The notes below the pieces were generated by a model. That model did not search any database, was not told the DNA's origin, and saw nothing but the letters and a program-made list of their open reading frames with translations. From the NCBI RefSeq assembly GCF_022662175.1, contig NZ_JAKMCR010000001.1:682001-746000 (forward strand): a stretch of DNA of 64,000 bases. Reading direction: 5' to 3'. The stretch is from Aestuariivivens marinum (GTDB taxonomy: Bacteria; Bacteroidota; Bacteroidia; Flavobacteriales; Flavobacteriaceae). Of this stretch, positions 18,511 through 27,466 are shown piece after piece; position 1 is the stretch's first letter, and each line of letters begins with the position of its first letter. The position numbers were made by a program, and so were the translations under genes.

Positions 18511-18661
18511 TAAGATGAATTTTTTAATTAAAGCTTATGTTTATTGGGGTTTTCTTAAAAATTTAGTATTTTTTTTATAATGTATGTTTTTTGTTGCGGT
18601 AAAAAATATGGATACAACAAAATCTATATATAAGTTTACAACAAACAAATACTAACTCAAT

Positions 18662-21600
18662 ATGAGACATATAATTTTTAAAATTTTAATGTTTTCTTTT
18701 ATAGCACAAGCTCACGCGCAGACTATAGAAGTTAACGGAGTCGTACAAGACGCTTCAGGGTTTCCTATTCCAGGGGTTAATGTACTTGTTAAAAACACCA
18801 CTAAAGGAACTGTTACAGACTTTGATGGTAATTTCACAATTACAAACGTTGATGCGGGCTCTACATTATCTTTTAGTTATATTGGATATGTAACCAAAGA
18901 GATTATTGTAAACGATAGCACCACAATAACCGTTCAATTAGAAGAGGACGTGGCCCAACTTAGTGAAGTGGTGGTTATTGGTTATGGTACACAAACTAAA
19001 AAAGAAATTACCGGAGCAGTATCGGTAGTAGGTGCAGAAACGATTGAAAAGCTTAAACCTACACGAATTGAACAAGCCCTACAAGGACAGGTAGCTGGAG
19101 TAAATATTACTACCAACACAGGTTCTCCAGGAGGGTCATCAACTATTAGCATTCGTGGGGTATCTACAAATGGTGACAGTCGTCCTTTGATTTTAGTAGA
19201 TGGCAACGTGGTTGAAGACTTAAGCGTTATCAACCCTAACGACATCGAGAGCATGAATATTTTAAAGGATGCCACAGCAGGTATTTATGGAGTTCGTGCA
19301 GCCAACGGAGTTATTTTAATCACCACTAAAACGGGTCGCAAGGAAATGCCGTTGACCGTTGAATATAATGCTTATGCTGGATTCCAACAGACCACCAGGA
19401 AACTTCCAGTTTTAAATGCGACAGAATATGCCGTAATTGTTAACGAAGGATATGCCGCTGCAGGTAGCACTCCGCCTTTTTCAGATTTATCCAATTTAGG
19501 AATAGGAACCGATTGGCAGGATGAGGTATTTGAATCAGCTCCAATTATGAACCATAACATAACCTTTAGAGGAGGAAAAGAAAAATCATCATATTCCTAT
19601 AGTTCTTCTTTTCTAACTCAAGACGGAATAGTTGGAGGTAAAAAATCAAATTTTACGCGTTTCACCAATGCGTTGACCTATAATTTAGATTTTTTAGAAA
19701 ACTTCAAATTCAAATCAGGTTTAACCTTAACTAGAACAAAAAAGAACAATCTACCAGAAAGCACTTTGGGTTCAGTGTTGTTTAATGCGGTAAATATGGC
19801 ACCAAATCTTCCAGTTAGGGATGTAAATGGAGAATTTACATTGGCAAACGGCTTAGGTGGTGAAGTAGTAAACCCGTTAGCTCAAATGCACAACACCTAC
19901 AACAAAAATAAAGTCATGAAACTTAACGGTTTTGCAGGATTGGCTTATAACTTTTTAGAGCATTTCACAGCTGAAGCTAATATTCAGTTTAATTATTCTG
20001 AAGTAGATACTTACACTTTTGATCCTATTGATTTTTACGGTGTTGGTAAGGTGTTTAACACCCTTACTAGTGAAGTATTTGAAGGATTTGATATTTATAG
20101 GGATTATACGTTTGATGCCTTTGTTAAATACGAAAACACCTTTAATGATGTTCACAAATTAAATGTACTGTTGGGAACCTCTGTATTTAAAACTACAGGC
20201 GTGTTCTCAGGAAGAAGGGGTAGAAACATAAGAGATAATAATCCTGCTTTTGCGCGAGTGGATTTAACGTTAGATAATGAAGATATTTATGCAGAGCGCG
20301 GAAGCAACCCAAAATTCGATGGAAGATTATTGTCTTATTTTACAAGACTACAGTACGACTATAAAGGTAAATATTTGTTATCTGCCGTAGTGCGTAGAGA
20401 TGGTTCTACAAGATTTGGACCAGGCAATAAGTTTGGTTACTTCCCGTCTGGATCATTAGGATGGATTGTATCAGACGAAGAGTTTATGAGTGATAGCAAC
20501 TTTTTCGACTTATTAAAAATAAGGGCCTCTTATGGTATTTTGGGTAACGATAGAATTGGAGACTATAGATTCGTATCGTTATTAACAGGAGAAGGGACTT
20601 ACTTTTTTGGAGGAAACGATGCAGAGGATGAGATTTTCGGAAAAGCTTCTGGAGGCATTGCAAACCCAGAGATTAAATGGGAAAAGCAAAAAACTTTAGA
20701 TATTGGAGTTGACATGCGTTTCCTTGATAGCAAAATAAATATCACAGCTGATTATTTCAAAAGAAGAACCGAAGATTTATTAGTATCTCCAGAGGTTTCT
20801 GGGTTGTTAGGTACAGGAGCAGCTCCAGTTGTAAATGCTGGCGTTGTTGAAAATACAGGAATTGAATTTGCTATTGGCTATTCAGATACTATTGGTGAAG
20901 ATTTTAAATTCAATATTAATTACAATGTTACAGGATTAAAAAATGAAGTGGTTTCTGTAAGTGGCGAAGGTGAATATCTAGAAGGTGGTGATTTTGGAAT
21001 TTCTCAACCAGCTATAGCAAGAATGGAAGCAGGCTACCCTTTAGGATATTTTGTTGGTTATAAAACCGATGGTGTTTTTCAAACCCAAGACGAAGTAGAC
21101 AATGCTGCAGTAACCAGTGTAGCAACACAACCTGGCGATTTTAAGTTTGTTGATCAAAACAACGATGGTGTGATCGATTTAGACGACCGTGTTGATCTTG
21201 GTAATCCAATTCCAGATGCTACCATGGGTCTTAATATATCTTTTGATTATAAAAATTTCGATTTTTCGGCCTACACTTTTGCTTCTATTGGAAATGAAAT
21301 TGTTCGTAATTATGAGCGTAACCAACAGCTAGTTAATAAACCTATATGGTATTTAGATCGTTGGACAGGTCGTGGATCAACTAATGCAGCTCCAAGACAG
21401 ACAACAGGTACTAATCCAAACACTTTGTTTTCAGATTATTATGTAGAAGATGGCTCTTTTGTTCGCTTACAAAACATACAATTGGGGTATACTTTTTCAA
21501 ATAACGAAGAAGATCCTATAATCGATAAGTTTAGAATTTATGTGTCAGCCAATAATTTGTTCACACTTACAGAGTATCGTGGATACGACCCTACAGCCGG

Positions 21601-21688
21601 AACTGGTGCCCCAATAGGTGGCGGAATAGACCAAGGGATATACCCAAGCGCTAGTACATTTTTGCTAGGAATTAATGTAAAATTTTAA
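18662..21688 (+). CDS. susC: SusC-like TonB-dependent outer-membrane oligosaccharide transporter
   Basis: 1008-aa outer-membrane importer. Signal peptide (residues 1-20, ending AHAQ), carboxypeptidase-regulatory-like domain (about 22-100; VNGVVQDASGFPIPGVNVLVK), TonB box region (SEVVVIGYGTQ), plug (about 115-230; RGVSTNGDSRPLILVDG), then a 22-strand barrel ending in a terminal phenylalanine (LLGINVKF). It partners SusD as a lidded pedal-bin importer of glycan oligomers. Downstream susD starts 9 bases after its stop. Given the GH16, GH17 and GH30 genes in the locus, the substrate is most likely beta-1,3/1,6-glucan fragments (laminarin-type). Confidence 0.95.
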   Translation: MRHIIFKILMFSFIAQAHAQTIEVNGVVQDASGFPIPGVNVLVKNTTKGTVTDFDGNFTITNVDAGSTLSFSYIGYVTKEIIVNDSTTITVQLEEDVAQLSEVVVIGYGTQTKKEITGAVSVVGAETIEKLKPTRIEQALQGQVAGVNITTNTGSPGGSSTISIRGVSTNGDSRPLILVDGNVVEDLSVINPNDIESMNILKDATAGIYGVRAANGVILITTKTGRKEMPLTVEYNAYAGFQQTTRKLPVLNATEYAVIVNEGYAAAGSTPPFSDLSNLGIGTDWQDEVFESAPIMNHNITFRGGKEKSSYSYSSSFLTQDGIVGGKKSNFTRFTNALTYNLDFLENFKFKSGLTLTRTKKNNLPESTLGSVLFNAVNMAPNLPVRDVNGEFTLANGLGGEVVNPLAQMHNTYNKNKVMKLNGFAGLAYNFLEHFTAEANIQFNYSEVDTYTFDPIDFYGVGKVFNTLTSEVFEGFDIYRDYTFDAFVKYENTFNDVHKLNVLLGTSVFKTTGVFSGRRGRNIRDNNPAFARVDLTLDNEDIYAERGSNPKFDGRLLSYFTRLQYDYKGKYLLSAVVRRDGSTRFGPGNKFGYFPSGSLGWIVSDEEFMSDSNFFDLLKIRASYGILGNDRIGDYRFVSLLTGEGTYFFGGNDAEDEIFGKASGGIANPEIKWEKQKTLDIGVDMRFLDSKINITADYFKRRTEDLLVSPEVSGLLGTGAAPVVNAGVVENTGIEFAIGYSDTIGEDFKFNINYNVTGLKNEVVSVSGEGEYLEGGDFGISQPAIARMEAGYPLGYFVGYKTDGVFQTQDEVDNAAVTSVATQPGDFKFVDQNNDGVIDLDDRVDLGNPIPDATMGLNISFDYKNFDFSAYTFASIGNEIVRNYERNQQLVNKPIWYLDRWTGRGSTNAAPRQTTGTNPNTLFSDYYVEDGSFVRLQNIQLGYTFSNNEEDPIIDKFRIYVSANNLFTLTEYRGYDPTAGTGAPIGGGIDQGIYPSASTFLLGINVKF

Positions 21689-21697
21689 TTAAACGAC

Positions 21698-23182
21698 ATG
21701 AAAAATCTAAAATATATATACTTATTATTAGCATCTCTAATAGTACTTTCCTGTGGCGATGACTTTGTAGATGTCGCTTCAGAAGATGAAAACTCTGAGG
21801 ATTTCTTTAACTCAGAAAAAGACTATCAATTGGCCTTAGTTGCTGCCTACGATTATTTACAAACAACCTCTAAATTTTATCAGTATGCAGAGATAGCTTC
21901 AGATAATACATTATGTGGAGGTGAGAGCGCTACAGATTCACCATATATTCAAGAAATTGATGATATGATTCACTCACCTGTAGGGCAAAGTGATGGTGGT
22001 TTAAGAACCATGTGGCAATGGATGTACGAGGCTGTAAACCGTTGTAATTATATTATGGAATTTCAGGATAAAACCGATTTTCCAAATAAAACCAGTGTTA
22101 TTGCTCAAACTAGATTTTTAAGAGCGTACTATAATTTTATCTTGGTTAAATGGTGGGGAGATGTTCCCATGCTTAGAGATAAACGAATACGATTTGGAGA
22201 CCAGTTTACTATAGACAGGACCCCAAAATCGGAAGTATACGATTTAATTGAAGAAGATTTAATCTTTGCAGCTGCTAATCTACCTTATGTACAAAGCGAA
22301 ACGGGTAGAGTTACTAAAGGAGCCGCACAGGCCTTATTAGGGAAAGTGTATCTGTATCAGAACACTAAATTTGATAAGGCTGCTGAAGTATTAGAAGACC
22401 TTATAAATAATGGGCCGCATCGTTTATTGACTTCTGAAGAGTATCCAAACATGTTTGAACGTGATTGGGAAAATAATATTGAATCGGTATTTGAAATCCA
22501 GTATTCCGATGTTGATGGAGGAAGTTTTGATTGTTTTCAGTGTTTAGAAGGTAACTACAGCACTTATTTTAATGGGCCCAGAGGTTTTGTTGACGCTACA
22601 GGAAAGTTTGATGCAGGTTATAGTTTCAATGTACCTACACAGGAAGTTGTAGATGCCTTTGAAGATGGAGATTTGCGTTACGAGACTTCTATATTAGATA
22701 TTGAGCAATACATTATAGATAATCCAGGATCATCATATGATGAAACAGCTGGTTATGAGCAAACGGGTTATTTTAATAGAAAGTATATAGCGCGTAAAGG
22801 CGATTTGGATATAGCCGATGCGGCTTTAACCAATCCAGACAACTATAGAGCTATTCGCTTTGCTGATGTGTTATTGATGGCTGCAGAAGCATTAGCCGAA
22901 GAAGGGGATTATGTGCAAGCCAGAATATATTTGAACAGGGTTCGAAACAGAGCTCAATTGCCTGATGTAACGACATCTGGTGATAATCTTATTAACGATA
23001 TCTATAAAGAACGTCGTGTTGAATTAGTAGGAGAAGGTCATCGCTTTTTTGACTTGGTAAGAACAGGCAGAGCGGCTCAAGAAATAGATGGGTTTATTAC
23101 CGGTAAGCATGAATTGTTCCCTATACCAATTGAGGAAATCAACTTATCCGGAGGACGTTGGGCACAAAACCCAGGATATTAA
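21698..23182 (+). CDS. susD: SusD/RagB-like surface glycan-binding lipoprotein
   Basis: 494-aa outer-membrane lipoprotein forming the lid of the SusC channel. Lipobox ASLIVLSC (Cys19), N-terminal SusD-like domain with tetratricopeptide-type helices, and the conserved C-terminal RagB/SusD region with IYKERRVELVGEGHRFFDLVRTGRA and a closing HELFPIPIEEINLS. Paired with the upstream susC gene at 9-base spacing. A CFQC motif near residue 275 could form a disulfide. Ligand predicted from context to be beta-glucan oligosaccharide. Confidence 0.95.
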   Translation: MKNLKYIYLLLASLIVLSCGDDFVDVASEDENSEDFFNSEKDYQLALVAAYDYLQTTSKFYQYAEIASDNTLCGGESATDSPYIQEIDDMIHSPVGQSDGGLRTMWQWMYEAVNRCNYIMEFQDKTDFPNKTSVIAQTRFLRAYYNFILVKWWGDVPMLRDKRIRFGDQFTIDRTPKSEVYDLIEEDLIFAAANLPYVQSETGRVTKGAAQALLGKVYLYQNTKFDKAAEVLEDLINNGPHRLLTSEEYPNMFERDWENNIESVFEIQYSDVDGGSFDCFQCLEGNYSTYFNGPRGFVDATGKFDAGYSFNVPTQEVVDAFEDGDLRYETSILDIEQYIIDNPGSSYDETAGYEQTGYFNRKYIARKGDLDIADAALTNPDNYRAIRFADVLLMAAEALAEEGDYVQARIYLNRVRNRAQLPDVTTSGDNLINDIYKERRVELVGEGHRFFDLVRTGRAAQEIDGFITGKHELFPIPIEEINLSGGRWAQNPGY

Positions 23183-23193
23183 AAAATAAAACT

Positions 23194-25296
23194 ATGAATA
23201 TGATGAAAACAATGAAATTTATATACGCTTTAAGTATGGCCATTGTAGTATTATTTGGCTGTACTGATGACGACGATTTAAGTTTTGTGGACAAAGTCGT
23301 GGCGCCTTCAGACGTGTCTGTGCTTTTTAAAGTAACACAAGATAATACAGGGGTAGTTACAATAACGCCTAATGCCGTGGGAGCTTCAAACTATAACATA
23401 ACATTGGGCGATGATACAACCGAACCTGTGAATGTAATTCAAGGAGAAAGTGTTACCCATACTTATGCAGAAGGGACATATGTAGTAGGGATTGAAGCTA
23501 TAGGTATTACAGGGTTAAAAACTGAATCAACCCAAAATCTAGAGGTTTCTTTTAAAGCCCCTGAGAATGTTGAGGTTTCCATCTCAAATGATCTCGCCGT
23601 TTCAAAACAAGTGAATGTCACGGCTAATGCAGATTTTGCGGTGTCTTACGACGTTTACTTTGGAGAACCAGGAGTGGATGATCCGATTACTGTAAATATT
23701 GGTGAATCAATTTCATACATCTATCAAGAACCTGGAACATATACTATTAGGGTAGTGGTTATGGGAGCGGCGATTGCTACTACAGAATATGTTGAAGAAT
23801 TTGAGGTAACAGAAATATTACAACCTATAGCTTCTGCGCCATCACCACCAAATCGTGAGGAGACAGATGTTATTTCCTTGTACAGCACAAAATATAATGA
23901 TGTGCCTGGTACTAATTTCTTCCCAGATTGGGGACAAGGCGGATGTTGTGGAAGTTCTTGGGCTGAGTTTGACTTAAACGGAGACATGATGCTTCAGTAT
24001 ATAAACCTAAGCTACCAAGGTATCACGTTGGCTGATGGAACTACTATTGATGTTTCTGGAATGAAATACCTACACATGGATGTATGGACCGCCGATGAAA
24101 ACATGAGATTGGAAACGTCATTAATAAATAATGCTTCAGGAAATGTTACGGAGAAACCCGTTTGGAGTGATTTAACAGCTGGTGAGTGGACTACTATTGA
24201 TATTCCTATAACCGATTACACTGACCAAGGATTAACGGTTACGGAGATTTTCCAAATGAAATTTGTAGGCGATCCATGGGCAGCAGGAACCGTATTTATA
24301 GATAATATCTATTTCTATAAACCGTCTACGGTTGCAGAAGTGCCAGAATATAATGCACCATCTCCAACTCAAGACGAAGCCAATGTTGTATCTATTTTCA
24401 GTGATAGCTATACCAATGTCGGTTTAAGTGAGTTGAACCCAAATTGGGGACAAACAACAACCTTAACGCCTGTAGACTTAAATGGCAATAATATCTGGTT
24501 ATATGAGGCATTAAATTATACAGGTATTGTAACTGATTATGGCAACCCAACTAATCTTGGCGGAATGGATTATGTGCACTTCGATTATTTTACACCAGAT
24601 GCCGAAAAGCTTGGTTTAAAAATAGTGAATACTGTAGTTGGCCAAGAAGATATAGTATTTGTAGATAAAATAGTTAGAGGGACATGGGTAAGTGTTACCA
24701 TACCAATGAGTAATTTTAATATTGACGCATCCCAGGTAACCCAATTGCTTTTTGATACCGAAGGCGGTAGTGCCAAAGTATACATAGACAATCTATATTT
24801 CTATTCAGATAGTTCATCGCAACCAGAAGTGGTAGCACCAGTTCCAACAATCGCTCAAAATGATGTAATTTCTATTTACAGTGATGCGTACACTGGAGTG
24901 ACACTTAATGAAGTAAATCCTAATTGGGGGCAAACAACAACGTTAACCGATTTTAACGTGAATGGAGATAATATTTGGTTGTATCAATCCTTAAACTATT
25001 CTGGTATTGTAACAGATTATGGTAATCCAACCGATTTAACAGGTGTTAAATATTTACATTTCGATTACTATACACCAGATGCCACCACCCTTGGGTTTAA
25101 GATTGTTAATACGGCCTTAGATCCAGTACAGGAAGATATAGTGTTCTTGCCAGAAGTTATTACTGGAACCTGGATAAGTGTTACAATTCCTTTATCTGAT
25201 TACAATTTGGATTTTTCAAACATAACTCAGTTAATTTGGGACACTTCTGGGGGTAGCGCAATAGTTTATGTAGACAACATTTATTTTCATAATTAA
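23194..25296 (+). CDS. surface glycan-binding lipoprotein with three tandem beta-sandwich modules
   Basis: 700-aa lipoprotein (lipobox IVVLFGC) in the position of SusE/F-type surface glycan-binding proteins. After two PKD/Ig-like segments (about 30-210) come three homologous modules of about 150 residues, at about 215-375, 388-540 and 547-700. Modules 2 and 3 are near-identical in plan (NPNWGQTTTL, NIWLY..LNY.GIVTDYGNPT, YVDNIYF), while module 1 is divergent and has a GGCCGSSW insertion. Each ends in a VYIDNIYF strand typical of carbohydrate-binding jelly-rolls. The ATG at 23194 was chosen; an upstream TTG would overlap susD and hide the lipoprotein signal. Likely captures beta-glucan at the cell surface. 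CBM family not assigned. Confidence 0.8.
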   Translation: MNMMKTMKFIYALSMAIVVLFGCTDDDDLSFVDKVVAPSDVSVLFKVTQDNTGVVTITPNAVGASNYNITLGDDTTEPVNVIQGESVTHTYAEGTYVVGIEAIGITGLKTESTQNLEVSFKAPENVEVSISNDLAVSKQVNVTANADFAVSYDVYFGEPGVDDPITVNIGESISYIYQEPGTYTIRVVVMGAAIATTEYVEEFEVTEILQPIASAPSPPNREETDVISLYSTKYNDVPGTNFFPDWGQGGCCGSSWAEFDLNGDMMLQYINLSYQGITLADGTTIDVSGMKYLHMDVWTADENMRLETSLINNASGNVTEKPVWSDLTAGEWTTIDIPITDYTDQGLTVTEIFQMKFVGDPWAAGTVFIDNIYFYKPSTVAEVPEYNAPSPTQDEANVVSIFSDSYTNVGLSELNPNWGQTTTLTPVDLNGNNIWLYEALNYTGIVTDYGNPTNLGGMDYVHFDYFTPDAEKLGLKIVNTVVGQEDIVFVDKIVRGTWVSVTIPMSNFNIDASQVTQLLFDTEGGSAKVYIDNLYFYSDSSSQPEVVAPVPTIAQNDVISIYSDAYTGVTLNEVNPNWGQTTTLTDFNVNGDNIWLYQSLNYSGIVTDYGNPTDLTGVKYLHFDYYTPDATTLGFKIVNTALDPVQEDIVFLPEVITGTWISVTIPLSDYNLDFSNITQLIWDTSGGSAIVYVDNIYFHN
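24355..25296 (+). repeat. recent tandem duplication of a binding module
   Basis: Modules 2 and 3 of the glycan-binding protein are alike at DNA as well as protein level (for example GGTATTGTAAC and GATTATGG blocks occur in both at the same place), which implies a relatively recent duplication compared with module 1. Confidence 0.7.
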
Positions 25297-25310
25297 AAAA
25301 CTGTAAAATC

Positions 25311-26258
25311 ATGAAAAACATAAAATATATATTAATACCCTTTTTTAGCCTGTTTTTGTTAACTGGCTGTCAAGAAGATGATGGTGTTGTAGGAGATATT
25401 ATAGCACCAAGCAATATAGCAATGTCCTTTGAAATTGTTGGTGTTGATGCCAATAACCCTAATGGGGATGGAACAGGGTTAGTAAACTTTACAGCATCAG
25501 CCGATAATGCTATAACTTATAGATATGATTTTGGGGATGGTTCAGATGTTAAAGTAGCACCCTCTGGAAGCATAACACACCAATTTAGTCTTACCGGTTT
25601 AAATACTTACACGGTAACATTAATGGCCTCTGGTATTGGCGGCATTACAACAACAAGCTCTATAAATATTGATGTGTTCAGTTCATTTGAGGATGAAGAG
25701 GCTAAAAACTTCCTTACGGGCGGTGCTGGAAATAGCAAGACATGGTATTGGGCAGCAGATAAACCTGGAAATATTGGTTTAGGACCAAATGACGTTCAGT
25801 CAGGAGGGGAGCACACATGGTCACAATGGTTCACTTCGAATGCGTGGCACAGTGATAAATTATGCATGTATGATCAAGAGTTTGTTTTTACCCAATCGGC
25901 AGATGGTAAGACAGTAACATTTGAGCAGTTAACAGATATTGCCTATACTCCTGGAGATTTTGCAGCTTCCATTGGTGTTGATGGAGATACGTGTCATGGA
26001 ACCGATGTTGCGCCAACTTTAGATGGTGTGAAAAATGTCACCTTTTCTCCTTCAAATTCTAATGCAACTGAAGACGGGGAATACCGAGGTACAACCATTA
26101 ATTTCTCAGATGGAGGTTTTATGGGTTGGTATGTAGGTATTAGCTCTATAGAGATTATTGAGATAACCGACAGCACTTTATTTGTAAGAATGTTAGACGC
26201 TTCTAACCCTGCACTAGCTTGGTATTGTTTATATCAAACAGATAACCCTAACGATTAA
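25311..26258 (+). CDS. PKD-domain surface lipoprotein of the beta-glucan PUL
   Basis: 315-aa lipoprotein (lipobox LFLLTGC, Cys20). A PKD-like domain spans about 35-125 (YRYDFGDGSDVKVAP). The remaining 190 residues form a tryptophan-rich domain (KTWYWAADKPG, HTWSQWFTSNAWHS, GGFMGWYVG, ALAWYCLY) that is plausible for glycan binding because exposed Trp residues stack on sugars. It begins 14 bases after the preceding binding protein and is followed by a hairpin before GH16. PKD-domain lipoproteins at this position are common in flavobacterial laminarin loci. No catalytic motif recognised. Confidence 0.75.
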   Translation: MKNIKYILIPFFSLFLLTGCQEDDGVVGDIIAPSNIAMSFEIVGVDANNPNGDGTGLVNFTASADNAITYRYDFGDGSDVKVAPSGSITHQFSLTGLNTYTVTLMASGIGGITTTSSINIDVFSSFEDEEAKNFLTGGAGNSKTWYWAADKPGNIGLGPNDVQSGGEHTWSQWFTSNAWHSDKLCMYDQEFVFTQSADGKTVTFEQLTDIAYTPGDFAASIGVDGDTCHGTDVAPTLDGVKNVTFSPSNSNATEDGEYRGTTINFSDGGFMGWYVGISSIEIIEITDSTLFVRMLDASNPALAWYCLYQTDNPND

Positions 26259-26276
26259 TTTAAGTGTTTTTTTTAT

Positions 26277-26322
26277 AGAGCATCGAGGAAAATGGAGACA
26301 AGCTCTTTGATGCTCTTTATTT
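26277..26322 (+). terminator. imperfect hairpin with T-rich tail between binding proteins and GH16
   Basis: AGAGCATC (26277-26284) pairs with GATGCTCT (26309-26316) across a 24-base loop, followed by TTATTTTAA. It could terminate part of the transcripts after the Sus/binding-protein block or stabilise their 3' ends; the following genes have the same orientation. Confidence 0.45.
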
Positions 26323-26361
26323 TAATATAAAACTTGTAGTTAACTAACTTTTGTTTCTATT

Positions 26362-27441
26362 GTGTGCAAGCATATTTTTTATACCATAATTATAGTATTG
26401 CTTAACTTTTCATGTTCTAGTGGAGGCGACGACGACATTATTGTTGAAGAGCCCCCGCAGGATATCATTCCAACAGATTTAAACGTATCAATTGATATTG
26501 TTGGACAATCAAGCAATGCTCTGTATGGCGATGGTTCTGGTGTCACAAACTTTACGGCTAGTGCGATAAATGCTGTTAAATATGGTTTCATTGTTGATAA
26601 TGGATCAGAGCAATCCAGTACTAATGGAACGTTTCAATACACGTTTACTGGCACAGAAGGCATTGAAAACCACGACATAAAAGTGGTGGCTTATTCGAGT
26701 ACAAATAACACAATAAATAAAACAGAAACACTAGCTGTAGCCTATTATAATGGTACACCACCTGTTTGGGCAGATGAATTTTTTGAAGACGGAGCACCTG
26801 ATCCTGCCAATTGGAACTATAACCTTGGTGCAGGGGGATGGGGCAACAGTGAACTTCAAACTTACACCAACACTTCTGAAAATGTTATAGTTGAAGACGG
26901 TGTTCTTAAAATAATTGCCAAGTCAGATGGTTCTGGGGGCTATACTTCGGCTAGGATTAAAACCGAAAGCCTTCAAGAGTTTACTTATGGAACAGTAAAA
27001 GTGAGAGCAAAATTGCCATCAAAACAAGGAACCTGGCCGGCTATTTGGATGTTGGGAGCCGATTTTAGTTCAGTGGGTTGGCCACATTGTGGGGAGATTG
27101 ATATTATGGAGCAAACAGGGGCAAACAAGAATGAGGTTTTGGCTACGTGTCATTGGTATAACGCATCAAACTCAAGCACGGCCAGCTACGGATTAAAAAC
27201 AACCATAACCAATGCAGCATCTCAGTTCCATATATATGAAATGCAATGGGATGAGAACTTTATTAGAATGTCTGTAGACGGAACCCAGTATTATGAAATT
27301 GCTTTGAACTCCGCCCTACCTTTCGACCATGATTTCTTTTTAATACTCAATGTTGCTATGGGAGGCACTTTAGGCGGAACGGTAGAATCTGGTTTTACCC
27401 AAGATGTTATGGAAGTAGATTATGTGAGAGTCTATCAATAA
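26362..27441 (+). CDS. GH16 endo-beta-1,3-glucanase (laminarinase) lipoprotein
   Basis: 359-aa glycoside hydrolase family 16 enzyme. A GTG start gives a lipoprotein signal (LLNFSC, Cys18); no ATG is available upstream. A PKD-like module (about 38-128) resembling that of the preceding lipoprotein is followed by the GH16 jelly-roll (about 132-359). The catalytic motif GEIDIMEQTG supplies Glu245 (nucleophile), Asp247 and Glu250 (acid/base); the extra methionine form EIDIME is typical of laminarinase-type GH16. Expected to cut internal beta-1,3 bonds of laminarin at the cell surface. Separated by 103 bases and a hairpin from the upstream gene. Confidence 0.92.
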   Translation: MCKHIFYTIIIVLLNFSCSSGGDDDIIVEEPPQDIIPTDLNVSIDIVGQSSNALYGDGSGVTNFTASAINAVKYGFIVDNGSEQSSTNGTFQYTFTGTEGIENHDIKVVAYSSTNNTINKTETLAVAYYNGTPPVWADEFFEDGAPDPANWNYNLGAGGWGNSELQTYTNTSENVIVEDGVLKIIAKSDGSGGYTSARIKTESLQEFTYGTVKVRAKLPSKQGTWPAIWMLGADFSSVGWPHCGEIDIMEQTGANKNEVLATCHWYNASNSSTASYGLKTTITNAASQFHIYEMQWDENFIRMSVDGTQYYEIALNSALPFDHDFFLILNVAMGGTLGGTVESGFTQDVMEVDYVRVYQ

Positions 27442-27466
27442 AATTGATGAAAGGACTTAATTAATA

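Noticed and set aside
23158-23193. TTG start of the glycan-binding protein overlapping susD
   Set aside because: It would place 12 residues before the lipoprotein signal and overlap the susD end; ATG 23194 gives a normal lipobox distance.
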